Assembly (NCBI RefSeq): GCF_030270585.1
Contig: NZ_BSYI01000003.1
Location: 124,001-188,000 of the forward strand
DNA from: Paralimibaculum aggregatum
GTDB lineage: Bacteria; Pseudomonadota; Alphaproteobacteria; Rhodobacterales; Rhodobacteraceae
DNA: 64,000 nt
Reading direction: 5' to 3'
Shown here: piece after piece, positions 26,734 through 35,774 of the stretch
Layout: every line of letters starts with the position of its first letter
Position numbering within the stretch: the stretch's first letter is position 1
The notes under the pieces: model-generated
Seen by the model: the letters and a program-made list of their open reading frames with translations, nothing else
The model's database searches: none
Told to the model about the DNA's origin: nothing
Translations under genes and position numbers: made by a program

Positions 26734-28205
26734 CCGGCCGCGCCGGCGCCGCGCCGAAGCGCCAGCGCGAGGGCCCGCCGGATCAGGTCGCGGTCGATCA
26801 GCGCGAGCAGCACGGCGTAGAGACAGGCGCCCCCCGGCACCAGCAGCGCCAGCGCGGCCGCCTCGCTCCCGGTCAGCGCCTCCGCCGGCCCGGCCAGCAG
26901 ATGCACGGCAATCCCCATGACCAGCGCCGCGAGCCCCGGCCGCGCCAGCGCCGCGAGCCAGCCGCCGGCGCCGAGGCCGAGCGCCGTCAGCGACAGCCCG
27001 GCCATCACGGCGCCCTGCACGATCACCGCCGCGAGATAGCCCCAGGCGGCGCCCTCCGGCCCCCAGCCGGCGCCGATCCAGATCCCCGTCACCATCGCCA
27101 CCAGCGTCACCGCCTCGCCCGCCATCATCCGGTCCGACCGGCCGAGCGCCATCAGCGCCGCGCCGACCATGCCGAGCGCCCCCTTGACCGCACCGGCAAG
27201 CGCCATCACCGGCAGCAGCGCGGCCACCGGAGACCAGTCCCACCCGGCGCCGCGGCCGAGCATCACCGCGACCAGCGGATCGGCCAGCGCCGCCATGCCG
27301 GCATAGACCGGGAAGGCCGCCGCCGCCAGCACCCGGCTGCCGAGGGTATAGGCCGCCGCCATTCCCGCCCGGTCGGCGCCATAGCGCGCGAACACCGGGA
27401 ACATCGCTGCCGCCGACCCCCAGGCCAGCAGCTGCAGCGGCATCATCGCGAGGTTGCGCCCCTGGTGATAGAGCCCGAGCCCGGCCGCGCCGAGCCGTGC
27501 GCCGAGCACCGCCCGGTCGATCTGCAGGCTCGCCATGCCGAGGATCTGCGCGCCGAGCAGGCTGCGGCTGTAGGGCCAGATCCGCGCGATTTCCGCCCGG
27601 TCGATCCGGAACCGCGGCCGGAACCCCGCCGCCGCCAGCAGGAGGCCGGCGCGCAGCGGATACTGGACGACCAGCAGCATCACCAGCGCCGTCGCCCCGT
27701 GGCCGGCCCAGGCCAGCGCCAGCGAGACCGCCGTGGCGATCGCCTGCGCGGCGGTGTCGCAGAGCGCGATCCGGCCGAAGCGCTGCGCCCGCTGCAGCAG
27801 CGACCAGGGCACCGCGGCCATCGCGCCGGCCGGGATCATCACCGCGGCCAGCAGGATCAGCGGCGCGGCGCGGGGCTCGTCATAGACCGCGGCGAGCGGC
27901 CCGGCGGCGAGCGCCACCGCCGCCGCAAGCGCGAGGCCGACGCCGGCCTGCAGCCAGAACACGCTCGCGGCCAGCGGCGCCAGATCGGCGGTATCGCGCG
28001 TCTCGCGCACCAGCGCGCTCGACATCCCCATATCGGTGAAGTTGCCGACCATGAAGGCCACCGCCCAGGCCATCGCCGCGAGCCCCACCGCCTCGGGCGG
28101 CACCAGGCGGGCGACGATCACCAGATGCCCGAGGCGCAGCGCCAGCCCCGCCAGCGCCGCGCCGTTGAGCAGGAGCGCGCCGCGCAGGCCGGGCGAGCTG
28201 GTCAC
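26730..28205 (-). CDS. Oligosaccharide flippase / polysaccharide exporter (MOP superfamily)
   Basis: 491 residues with about 12-14 membrane segments. It is of the Wzx/RfbX (polysaccharide biosynthesis protein) type, with the characteristic N-terminal segment RLGHLVIVARLVPPEAVGLAAMA and the arginine-containing FTDMGMSSALVRE loop near residue 60. It would move undecaprenyl-linked sugar units across the inner membrane. The GTG start at 28205 overlaps the preceding gene's stop (GTGA), and its own stop overlaps the next start, so all three genes are translated together. No polymerase or initiating sugar-phosphate transferase gene is in the window. Confidence 0.9.
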   Translation of the reverse strand: MTSSPGLRGALLLNGAALAGLALRLGHLVIVARLVPPEAVGLAAMAWAVAFMVGNFTDMGMSSALVRETRDTADLAPLAASVFWLQAGVGLALAAAVALAAGPLAAVYDEPRAAPLILLAAVMIPAGAMAAVPWSLLQRAQRFGRIALCDTAAQAIATAVSLALAWAGHGATALVMLLVVQYPLRAGLLLAAAGFRPRFRIDRAEIARIWPYSRSLLGAQILGMASLQIDRAVLGARLGAAGLGLYHQGRNLAMMPLQLLAWGSAAAMFPVFARYGADRAGMAAAYTLGSRVLAAAAFPVYAGMAALADPLVAVMLGRGAGWDWSPVAALLPVMALAGAVKGALGMVGAALMALGRSDRMMAGEAVTLVAMVTGIWIGAGWGPEGAAWGYLAAVIVQGAVMAGLSLTALGLGAGGWLAALARPGLAALVMGIAVHLLAGPAEALTGSEAAALALLVPGGACLYAVLLALIDRDLIRRALALALRRGAGAAG

Positions 28206-29392
28206 GCGGCGCCCCGGCGAGCCGCGGCGCCGGCCGGGCGTTCGGCGAGAAAGCGTTCGAGCACGCCCCGGAAGGCGGCGCAGAACCGCTCCGGCGTGAA
28301 CAGCGGCGCCCGCGCCGCCAGCGCCGCCAGCAGCCGCTCGCGCAGCGCGTCGTCCGCCAGCGCGCGGGCCATCTTCCCGGCCGCCTCGTCGGGCGTGCGG
28401 AACAGCAGTTCCGGCGCGCGGCCGAGGATCTCCACCTGCCCGCCGCTGTCATGGGCGAAGGTCAGGCAGCCGGCCCGCAGCATCTCGGCCACGGCGATGC
28501 CGAAATGCTCGTCCTCCTTGGCATGGATGCCGATCTTCGAGGCGGCCATCAGCGCGCAGAGCGCATCGCGCGGCAGATCGAAATGCAGCTCGATCCAGGG
28601 ATGCTCGGCGGCCGCCCGTTCCACCATCATGCGGGCCGGCGCGACGGTGTCGAGCGTGCCGGCGATGCGCAGGCGGAAGCCCGGATGGCGCTCGCGCAGC
28701 GCGGCCACCGCCGCGATGATCCGGTCGAGCCGCTTGTCGTCGGCGATCCGGCCGACACAGATCGCCGCGTCGTCGCGCGCCGCCCAGGGCCGCCGGGGAA
28801 AGTCTCCCGGCACCGGCGGATACAGCGTTTCGGGCAACCGGCCGTAGATGCGGCCGAAGCGTTCGGCGGTCCAGTCGGAATTGGCCAGCGTCAGGTTCGC
28901 CGACATGCGCGCGATCTCGAAGCCCGAGACCAGCCGCCAGGGACGCCAGCGCTGGCCCCGGCGCAGGCGCGGCGGCATGCCCTCGACATGGATCTCGCCG
29001 AGATGGGGATAGTGGATGTACTGCACCCCGCGCCCGCCCATGTCGCGCTCGTTGGAGCAGCTCAGCAGGATGTCGTAGGCCGGCCCCATCCGGCGGGCGA
29101 TGCGTTCGAGCAGCGCCATGCGCTGGATGCTGAAGGGGTCCGGGTCGAGCGCGTCCAGCGCATCGCCGAACGCGCGGAGGCCGGGGGAGGGGCGCAGGAC
29201 GCGGATACCGGCGGCGGCGAGATCGGTGCCGGCGAAGGCGTCGAGCGACGCGAAGTCGGGCCGCGACCAGCTCAGCAGGGTCGGCTCGGCCCAGCCGCGC
29301 AGCGCCTGCAGCATCCACAGCCCGACGATCTGCCCGCCCCCCATGCGGGGAAACAGGGGCTCGAGAAACAGAACCCGCGGACCTTCGCTCAT
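28202..29392 (-). CDS. Glycosyltransferase family 4 protein
   Basis: 396 residues with a GT-B fold. The N-terminus has VLFLEPLFPRMGGGQIVG, the middle has NSDWTAERFGRIYG and the C-terminal nucleotide-sugar site is the KEDEHFGIAVAEMLRAG segment with the EX7E pattern of retaining GT4 enzymes (similar to ALG11-type mannosyltransferases). It is the first gene of the GT4-flippase-GT4 operon. ATG 29392 is chosen; an in-frame GTG two codons upstream is possible, and neither has a strong ribosome site. Confidence 0.9.
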   Translation of the reverse strand: MSEGPRVLFLEPLFPRMGGGQIVGLWMLQALRGWAEPTLLSWSRPDFASLDAFAGTDLAAAGIRVLRPSPGLRAFGDALDALDPDPFSIQRMALLERIARRMGPAYDILLSCSNERDMGGRGVQYIHYPHLGEIHVEGMPPRLRRGQRWRPWRLVSGFEIARMSANLTLANSDWTAERFGRIYGRLPETLYPPVPGDFPRRPWAARDDAAICVGRIADDKRLDRIIAAVAALRERHPGFRLRIAGTLDTVAPARMMVERAAAEHPWIELHFDLPRDALCALMAASKIGIHAKEDEHFGIAVAEMLRAGCLTFAHDSGGQVEILGRAPELLFRTPDEAAGKMARALADDALRERLLAALAARAPLFTPERFCAAFRGVLERFLAERPAGAAARRGAA

Positions 29393-29429
29393 ACCCACCC
29401 GACGCTTGCCTCGGGGATTGTGTCGCGCG

Positions 29430-30287
29430 TCAGCCCTCGCCGCGCAAGCCCTCGCCGCGGCCGGTGCCGATGCGCCCGGCGACGATCGCCCAGATGCCGG
29501 CCCCGATCGCGCTCAGCAGGAACAGCCCGGCGGCCACGCTCACGATGGTCGGGCCGGTCGGCGTGTCCCAGCGGAACGAGGCCCAGAGCCCGGCCAGCGC
29601 CGCCAGCGCCCCGATCAGCGCCGCCGCCGCCGCCATCGCCTCCGGCGTGCGCACCAGCGGCCGCGCCGCGGCGGCCGGCACGATCAGCATCGCGGTGATC
29701 AGCAGCGCCCCGACCACCTTGAGCGCCACCGCCACCACCACCGCGATCATCAGCGTCAGCCCGATGCGCTCGGCGCGCGGGTCGATGCCGCCGGCATGGG
29801 CGAGGTCGGGGCTCAGCGTGGCGGTCAGCAGCGGCGCCCAGCGCCAGGCGAGCACCGCCAGAACCGCCGCGCCGCCGCCCCAGATCGCCGCCAGGTCGGC
29901 GCGGGTGACGGCAAGGATCTCGCCGAAGAGATAGGCCTCGAGATCGAGCCCCCGTGGCGCGATCAGCGCCACCGCGACGAGCCCCGCCGCCAGCGCCGCA
30001 TGGGCCGCGACGCCGAGCGCCGTGTCCATCGCCAGGCGCCGCCCCGAGAGCGCGCTCACCGCGAAGGCCATGGCCGTCGCCGCCGCGAGCACGCCGAGGG
30101 TGATGGATATCTCGAGCGCCAGCGCCAGCGCCACGCCGAGCAGCGCGGCATGGGCGGTGGCGTCGCCGAAATAGGCCATCCGCCGCCACACCACGAAACA
30201 GCCGAGCGGCCCCGCCGCCAGCGCCACGCCGAGCCCGGCGAGCGCCGCGCGCACGAGGAAATCGTCGAGCAGTGGGGCGAGGCTCAC
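29430..30287 (-). CDS. znuB: Zinc ABC transporter permease
   Basis: 285 residues with about 8-9 membrane segments. It is of the ABC-3 family, with WRRMAYFGDATAHAALLGVALAL near the N-terminus (the conserved DxxAHxxLLG pattern) and KVVGALLITAMLIVPAAAA near residue 200. It forms the inner-membrane channel for Zn(II) with ZnuC and ZnuA. ATG 30287 overlaps the znuC stop by 4 bp. The C-terminus ends in a short direct duplication (GRGEGLRGEG) that mirrors a repeat in the DNA. Confidence 0.95.
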   Translation of the reverse strand: MSLAPLLDDFLVRAALAGLGVALAAGPLGCFVVWRRMAYFGDATAHAALLGVALALALEISITLGVLAAATAMAFAVSALSGRRLAMDTALGVAAHAALAAGLVAVALIAPRGLDLEAYLFGEILAVTRADLAAIWGGGAAVLAVLAWRWAPLLTATLSPDLAHAGGIDPRAERIGLTLMIAVVVAVALKVVGALLITAMLIVPAAAARPLVRTPEAMAAAAALIGALAALAGLWASFRWDTPTGPTIVSVAAGLFLLSAIGAGIWAIVAGRIGTGRGEGLRGEG

Positions 30288-31171
30288 GGCGTCTCCTCCG
30301 GCGCCGCGGCCCGCGACCGGGGCGCCTCGCGCGCATGGTCGTGTGCATGGTCGTGCGTGTGGTCATGCCCGTGATCGTGCGCATGGTCGTGCCCGTGGTC
30401 ATGGGCATGGCGATAGAGCGCCAGCGCCCCCGCGGTGCCGAGGCCGAACAGCGCGCGGTATTCCGGCGCCGAGGAGACCACCGCGGGGGTGCCCTCGCAG
30501 CAGATATGGCCGTTGACGCAGATCACCCGGTCGGAGGCGCTCATCACCACATGCAGGTCGTGGCTCACCATCACCACCGCGCAGCCGAGTCGTGCCCGGA
30601 TATCGGCGATCAGCCGGTAGAACTGCGCCGTGCCGGGCTGGTCGAGCGCCTGGGTCGGCTCGTCGAGCAGTAGCACCTCCGGCCGGCCGAGCAGCGCCCG
30701 CGCCAGCAGCACCCGCTGGAACTGCCCGCCGGAGAGCTCGGTCAGCTGGCGCCGGCCGAGGGCGCCGAGCCCCACTTCCGCGAGCGCCGCAGCCTTGTCG
30801 GCGCGCGGGCGGCGCACCGGCAGCGAGAGGAAACGGTCGACCGTCAGCGGCATGGTGGCATCGATCGCGAGGCGCTGGGGCACATAGCCGAGGCGCAGCC
30901 CCGGCCGCCGCCAGACCGTGCCGCGCGCCGGGCGCACCGCGCCGATCAGCGTGCGCAGCAGCGTCGACTTGCCCGATCCGTTGGGGCCGAGCACCGTCAG
31001 GATCTCCCCCGGCGCGACGGCGAGATCGACCCCGTGCAGCACCGGCCGCCCGCCGAGCGCCACCGTGACGCCGGCGAGCCGGATCAGCGCCTCCGCCGCG
31101 GGCGGATCCGTGGAGGGCGGCGCGTGCAGGTGGATCTCGGCGGCGGCAGCGGGATTCGGAGAGGGTGGCAT
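30284..31171 (-). CDS. znuC: Zinc ABC transporter ATP-binding protein
   Basis: 295 residues. It has Walker A GPNGSGKST, signature LSGGQFQRVLLARAL, Walker B VLLLDEPTQALD and the switch His in VMVSHDLH. A His/Asp-rich tail made of HDHxHDH units (about 24 residues) follows the ATPase domain, as in many ZnuC/ZnuB-type systems, and may bind zinc in the cytoplasm. The start is placed at ATG 31171; an earlier in-frame start would run through the Zur box. It is divergent from znuA across about 100 bp and cotranscribed with znuB. Confidence 0.95.
   Translation of the reverse strand: MPPSPNPAAAAEIHLHAPPSTDPPAAEALIRLAGVTVALGGRPVLHGVDLAVAPGEILTVLGPNGSGKSTLLRTLIGAVRPARGTVWRRPGLRLGYVPQRLAIDATMPLTVDRFLSLPVRRPRADKAAALAEVGLGALGRRQLTELSGGQFQRVLLARALLGRPEVLLLDEPTQALDQPGTAQFYRLIADIRARLGCAVVMVSHDLHVVMSASDRVICVNGHICCEGTPAVVSSAPEYRALFGLGTAGALALYRHAHDHGHDHAHDHGHDHTHDHAHDHAREAPRSRAAAPEETP
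30334..30405. repeat. 12-bp tandem repeat coding the ZnuC His-rich tail
   Basis: Six imperfect copies of a 12-bp unit (consensus CATGGTCGTGCG on the plus strand) that encode the HDHG/HDHA units. Such repeats can expand or shrink by slippage. Confidence 0.75.
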
Positions 31172-31188
31172 ACGGGTACTCGTTGCAT

Positions 31189-31203
31189 TGTGATGATATA
31201 ACA
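31189..31203. promoter_or_regulatory. Candidate Zur box between znuC and znuA
   Basis: On the minus strand TGTTATATCATCACA is an imperfect 15-bp palindrome (TGTTAT/ATCACA) within an AT-rich island, close to the alphaproteobacterial Zur consensus TGTTATAnTATAACA. It lies 17 bp from znuC and 68 bp from znuA. Confidence 0.6.
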
Positions 31204-31271
31204 TTTACTGGGTTCTTCTGCCGCGGGCAATGCCCCCCCGCGGCCTGCATGTGCACCAGCCGGAGGTCCCG

Positions 31272-32336
31272 ATGATCGCTGCCGCCCGCCGCCCTCGCCT
31301 TGCCATCCTCGCCGCTGCCGCGACCGTCCTCGCGGCGCAGGCCGCGGCGGCCGGCCCGCCGCGGGTCGTCACCGACATCCCGCCGGTGCACAGCCTTGTC
31401 TCCCAGGTCACCGCAGGGATTGCCGAGCCGGTGCAGATCATGCCCGCGAATGCCTCGCCCCATGCCCATTCAATGCGGCCCTCCGAGGCGGCGGCGCTGG
31501 CCGATGCGGATCTCGTGGTCTGGATCGGGCCAGAGCTCACGCCCTGGCTCGACCGGGCGACCGGCGCGCTCGCCGGCACCGCCGCGCGGCTCACGCTGCT
31601 CGAGGTCGAGGGCACCCGCTTGCTACCGGTCGATCCGGAGGCCCACGACCACGCGCATTTCGGCGGCGAAGCGGGCGATGACGACGATGACGGCCACGAG
31701 CATGACGAGCATGACGAGCATGACGAGCATGACGGCGAGGGCCATGACCACGAGGATGACGAGCACGGCCACGACGATGATCACGGCGATGACCACGGCG
31801 ACGACCATCACGACCATGGCGACGGCGCCGACCCCCATGCCTGGCTCGACCCGGACAATGCCCGTGTCTGGCTCGGTGCCATCGCCGGCCGGCTTGCCGA
31901 GCTCGACCCGGAGAATGCCGCCGCCTATCGCCGCAATGCCGCCGAGGCGCAGGCCCGCCTCGCCGCGGATGCCGCATCCCTCGAGGCCCGCCTCGCGCCG
32001 CTGCGCGGCCGGCCCTACATCCTGTTCCACGACGCGTACCGCTATTTCGAGACGCGGTTCGACCTGCCGGCGGCCGGCACCATCGCGCTGAGCGATGCCG
32101 CCGCGCCGGGGGCGGCGCGCCTCGCGGCGCTGCGCGAGCGGGTGCGGGAGCTGGGCGCGGTCTGCATCTTCTCCGAGCCGCAGCTCTCCGACCGGCTGAT
32201 CGGCACCGTTGCCGAGGGCAGCGAGGCGCGCTTCGGCCGGCTCGATCCGCTCGGTGCAGAGCTTGCGCCTGGGCCGGGTCTCTATGGTGCGGTGCTCGAA
32301 GGGATGGCGACGGCACTCGAGGACTGCCTCGGCTGA
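31272..32336 (+). CDS. znuA: Periplasmic zinc-binding protein
   Basis: 354 residues. A signal peptide (1-~31, AQAAAA) precedes a cluster A-I binding fold with the metal-site residues in DIPPVHSLVSQVTAG, NASPHAHSMRPSEA and DPHAWLDPDNARVW. Between the halves is a ~50-residue His/Asp/Glu-rich loop (~135-190) typical of zinc-specific ZnuA, containing four exact EHD triplets. The start at 31272 follows GGAGG. It delivers Zn(II) to ZnuBC and is predicted to be Zur-repressed. Confidence 0.95.
   Translation: MIAAARRPRLAILAAAATVLAAQAAAAGPPRVVTDIPPVHSLVSQVTAGIAEPVQIMPANASPHAHSMRPSEAAALADADLVVWIGPELTPWLDRATGALAGTAARLTLLEVEGTRLLPVDPEAHDHAHFGGEAGDDDDDGHEHDEHDEHDEHDGEGHDHEDDEHGHDDDHGDDHGDDHHDHGDGADPHAWLDPDNARVWLGAIAGRLAELDPENAAAYRRNAAEAQARLAADAASLEARLAPLRGRPYILFHDAYRYFETRFDLPAAGTIALSDAAAPGAARLAALRERVRELGAVCIFSEPQLSDRLIGTVAEGSEARFGRLDPLGAELAPGPGLYGAVLEGMATALEDCLG
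31698..31733 (+). repeat. 9-bp tandem repeat in the znuA metal-binding loop
   Basis: Four exact copies of GAGCATGAC encoding Glu-His-Asp. It is a slippage-prone simple repeat inside the zinc-binding loop. Confidence 0.85.
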
Positions 32337-33375
32337 GCCGGGCCGGCCATCCTCCGGCCGCAGGGACCGGGCGGAGGATGGTCATGCGCCGCCGCAACCG
32401 CCGGGCCGGGCGCGTCGGATGGTAACCAGGGCTGCGGAGGGCACTTCGCCGGAGCAGTCTTGCGAGGTCCGGCCGTGTCGCGAGCCCTTCCATGCCGGAC
32501 GCCCGAGCGCAGTGCCAAAGCCCATGTCCCCGCAGCCGGGGGTCTGCCGCTCGCCTTATCCGTCCGCGAAAGCTCCTTCGCCTACATAGCTGCCGCTTGG
32601 CAGCGCCGGTCGCCTCGTACTTTGAGGCTGCCGGCTCAGAAGGTCTGCACCGGCCTCGGTCGTCCGACGGGTAACCCGGGCCTGTTGGTGCTCGTCGCCC
32701 GCGCGCCAGGCGGCCAGGCGAGGCTACCCCGCATCGGCGCTGTACCGAATGGGCTCGCTCCGGATGGCGGTGCGAATCCTGCCCGCGCGTCGCTCTTCTC
32801 CGGGCTGCCTGGCCACCCGGACATCGCACGGCACGGGCTGACGCGGCGCGAAACGACCGGCTGCCCGGTGCAAACCTGCGCGCGCTGCGGCTCGACGTGG
32901 CAATCGCGGCACTGCCTGCGGCTGTGGAGTCTTCCTTTCGCGCGTTCCGACTCCGTCTGCCGGGTCCGGAAATCGCGCGGCAGGGCGATTCGCCGCCCAC
33001 GGGTTGGCGCCGCCGCCCCCGCCGCACTTCGCCGTGTTCCCTCGGCGGATGGCCGGCGATGTGCATCTTCGGCGCGCGGTGCAGGCGGCACGGGAGCTCG
33101 GAGTTGGCCGCGTCGCTGGCGATTCATCGCGGCATCACGCGGTCGGAGGGGGATGTTGCTCGCGCCCGAGCTTGCCGGGGAGGCGGCCATCGTGCGCCCG
33201 TTCGCCGATCGGCAGGACGGGTTGCAGACGGCGCAGATGCATGGCTGGCCACCGGCGCTCAAGGCAGCGGTGGCGGTGAGGCGGCCGCCGGCAGGCATGC
33301 ATCCCGCCTTGGCCGGCATGGGCGCCGGTGCGTGTGCGGACCGGCGCGCGGCCGGCCAGCAAAGCCCCCGCGGGC
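32337..33375. other. About 1 kb without a supported gene
   Basis: No frame here has a recognisable family, a good ribosome site or the codon bias of its neighbours, and stop codons interrupt most frames. Base composition looks more even than in the flanking genes. It may be a degraded gene or an untranslated control region upstream of hemN. An 11-base match to the cobalamin-riboswitch core (GGTGCGAATCC, 32769-32779) is present, but the rest of that structure is not. Confidence 0.5.
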
Positions 33376-33417
33376 TTGATCCCGATCAAGGACGGCCCCC
33401 CGGCGCGCGCCTAGAAC
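33376..33417 (+). promoter_or_regulatory. FNR-dependent (class II) promoter of hemN
   Basis: A perfect FNR box, TTGATCCCGATCAA, lies at 33376-33389. Its centre is 41.5 bp upstream of the A of the hemN ATG. TAGAAC at 33412-33417 sits where the -10 element should be if transcription starts at that A. This predicts anaerobic induction and a leaderless message. Confidence 0.8.
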
Positions 33418-33423
33418 GGCGGC

Positions 33424-34782
33424 ATGGACCAGGCTGTTCTCAGATGCGCGCAGGCCCGCGCGCCCCGCTACACGAGCTATCCCACCGCGGCGCAGTTCGG
33501 CCCCGAGGTAGGCTCGGATACCGCCGCGGGCTGGCTCTCGGCGATCCCCGAGGGCGAGGCGGTGTCGCTCTATCTCCATGTGCCGTTCTGCGCGCAGATC
33601 TGCTGGTACTGCGCCTGCAACATGAAGCTCGGCCGGCGGCCCGAGCCGCTGCTTGCCTATGCCGACGACCTGCGCGCCGAGATCGCGCTGGTGGCGGCGG
33701 CGCTGGGCCGGCGGCAGCGGGTGGTGCGGGTGCACTGGGGCGGCGGCACGCCGACCTCGCTCCCCTTCGCCGCCATCGAGGCGATCATGGCGGAGGTTCG
33801 CGCGCGCTTCGACCTGGCGCCGGATGCCGAGATCGCCTTCGAGCTCGACCCGCGCAACGTGCCGGAGGGGCTGCCGCGGCGGCTGGCGGCGCTCGGCGTC
33901 GGGCGGGTCTCGCTCGGGGTGCAGGAGTTCGACCCGAAGGTGCAGGCGGCGGTCAACCGCATCCAGCCCTACGACATCGTCGCCCGGGTGGTGGAGACGC
34001 TGCGCGGCGCTGGGATCGAGGCGATCAATTTCGACCTGATCTACGGGCTTCCGCACCAGAGCGTCGAGACGATCTCCGAGACCATCCGCCTGACCCTCGG
34101 CCTCGCGCCGAGCCGCATCGCGCTCTTCGGCTATGCCCATGTACCCTGGATGGCGAAGCGCCAGCGGATGTTGCCGGAGCAGGCGCTGCCGGGGGCCGAG
34201 GAGCGCTTTGCCCAGGCCACCCGCGCGGCGGATATGCTGGTGGAGGGGGGCTACCGGCGCATCGGGCTCGACCATTTCGCCCGCCCCGGCGACGGGCTGA
34301 CCCGTGCCGCCGAGGAAGGCCGGCTGGTGCGCAACTTCCAGGGCTACACCGACGATCCGGTGGAGACCGTGATCGGCATGGGGGCGACCGCGATCTCGGC
34401 GCTGCCGGAAGGGTATCACCAGAACATCTCCGAGACCGGCGCCTGGGCGCGGGTGGTGCGCGGGGGGCGGCTGCCGGTGGCCCGCGGCGTCGCGCTGACG
34501 CCGGAGGACCGGCTGCGCAGGGCGGTGATCCTCGAGCTGATGTGCGCGATGGAGGTCGATCTCGGCGATCTCTGCGCCGCCCATGGCCGGGCTCCGGGCG
34601 CGCTCGATGCCGAGCTGGCGGCCTGCCTCGGCTTCGTCGAAGACGGGCTTGCGCGGATCGAGGACCGGCGGCTCAGCGTCACCGAGCGCGGGCGCCCGGC
34701 ATTGCGGGTGATCGCCGCGGCCTTCGATGCCCATCTCGCGGCGGCGCAGGCAACCGGGCCGCGCCATGCGGTCGCCGTCTGA
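33424..34782 (+). CDS. hemN: Oxygen-independent coproporphyrinogen III oxidase
   Basis: 452 residues, a radical-SAM enzyme that decarboxylates coproporphyrinogen III to protoporphyrinogen IX in heme and bacteriochlorophyll synthesis when oxygen is absent. The iron-sulfur motif is Cys56-x3-Cys60-x2-Cys63 in VPFCAQICWYCACN, with Cys65 following as in HemN. GGGTPTSLP and the long C-terminal HemN domain (~375-452) are present. The length agrees with true HemN, not the shorter HemW. No ribosome site precedes the ATG. The start is nonetheless firm because the N-terminus aligns with the family and the FNR promoter places transcription initiation there. Confidence 0.95.
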   Translation: MDQAVLRCAQARAPRYTSYPTAAQFGPEVGSDTAAGWLSAIPEGEAVSLYLHVPFCAQICWYCACNMKLGRRPEPLLAYADDLRAEIALVAAALGRRQRVVRVHWGGGTPTSLPFAAIEAIMAEVRARFDLAPDAEIAFELDPRNVPEGLPRRLAALGVGRVSLGVQEFDPKVQAAVNRIQPYDIVARVVETLRGAGIEAINFDLIYGLPHQSVETISETIRLTLGLAPSRIALFGYAHVPWMAKRQRMLPEQALPGAEERFAQATRAADMLVEGGYRRIGLDHFARPGDGLTRAAEEGRLVRNFQGYTDDPVETVIGMGATAISALPEGYHQNISETGAWARVVRGGRLPVARGVALTPEDRLRRAVILELMCAMEVDLGDLCAAHGRAPGALDAELAACLGFVEDGLARIEDRRLSVTERGRPALRVIAAAFDAHLAAAQATGPRHAVAV

Positions 34783-34852
34783 GCCTCCGGCGGGCTGACG
34801 ACGCCCCGGACCTCTGATAGTCTCGCGCCGGATACCGGTGGAGGATGGCGGC

Positions 34853-35539
34853 ATGTGGACACGCGGACTGGCGGTCGGCTCGGCGGCGGCGTTCGGCATG
34901 GCGATGCTGATGCCGCAGACGGCCCTGCGCATGGGGCGCGAGGCGGTGGCGCTCGGGCAGTCGGTGAACCGGGCGATGCAGCGCGAGATGCTGCGCGCGG
35001 CGGCCGAGGCTGCCGAGGTGATCGAGGACCTGCTGGCGGAGATCCGCGCCGATGCGGCGGCGGCCGAGGGCCGCGGCGCCGGGCAGGGGCCGCTGCCGGA
35101 GGTTCTGGCCGGCCGGGCGGTCTCGGGCGGCGCGGCGGTGCAGCCCCAGGCGGCGGATGCGGCGGTGCTGCACCGGGCCGGCGGGCGCCTCAGGCTGCGG
35201 TTGCTCGGAGCCGGCGGGCCGGAGGAACTGGCGGCGCTGGCCGCGGCCTTGCGGGCCTTTCCCGGGGTCACGCGGATCGAGATCCGCCCGGCGACGATGT
35301 GCCTGGTGCTGCAGGCCGATGCGCCGGCCGGGCAGCTCGCCGCGGCGCTGGAGCGGGCCGGGCTGCTGCGGCTCGCGCCGCTGGCCTTCCGCCACCCCGC
35401 GGCGATCGCGACATCGGTGGCGCTGGCGCGGCTCGATCTGCTGATCCGGGCGCGCAGCCGCGGCCAGGCGAACCTCAGAACCGTGCTGGCCATGGTGCTG
35501 CGCGCGGTCGACACGATCCGCAGCCGGCAGGGGTTCTGA
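34853..35539 (+). CDS. HMA2-like protein with N-terminal membrane segment
   Basis: 228 residues. ATG 34853 is preferred over 34838 because GGAGGA lies at the proper distance. A short hydrophobic N-terminus (LAVGSAAAFGMAMLMP) is followed by an Ala/Glu-rich helix (~40-85) and then an HMA2-type ferredoxin-like domain (HRAGGRLRLRLLG ... FPGVTRIEIRPATMCLVLQAD). The domain lacks the metal-binding CxxC of classical HMA domains. Proteins of this type are found near P-type metal ATPases and are of unknown function. It follows hemN by 70 bp and could be under the same FNR-driven transcript, hinting at a link to iron or heme in low oxygen (inference). Confidence 0.65.
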   Translation: MWTRGLAVGSAAAFGMAMLMPQTALRMGREAVALGQSVNRAMQREMLRAAAEAAEVIEDLLAEIRADAAAAEGRGAGQGPLPEVLAGRAVSGGAAVQPQAADAAVLHRAGGRLRLRLLGAGGPEELAALAAALRAFPGVTRIEIRPATMCLVLQADAPAGQLAAALERAGLLRLAPLAFRHPAAIATSVALARLDLLIRARSRGQANLRTVLAMVLRAVDTIRSRQGF

Positions 35540-35774
35540 TCCGGCGCCTGCTGCCGGGCGGGCCGGCAATGCCGGGCGAGCGGATCGCGCCGCCGCAGCC
35601 TTCGGCTCGCCTGACGGCCCTGCCAGCCCCTGCGCCCGGTCCCGAAGCGGCCGGATGGCGGGGCGGCCGACCCGCTGCGGCCGGCGGGCCGGCATCCGGT
35701 CACAGCCGTCTGGCCTCCGCCCGGCGGCGGCGCTAGGCTCGGCGCCCTGACCAGGGGCCGGCGACGGAGGGGGC

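Noticed and set aside
32769-32779. Match to the cobalamin riboswitch core GGTGCGAATCC
   Set aside because: The flanking AGGGAA, CCCCCGCAACTGT and B12-box elements are absent, and the downstream gene is hemN behind its own FNR promoter. A chance match is likely in this base composition.
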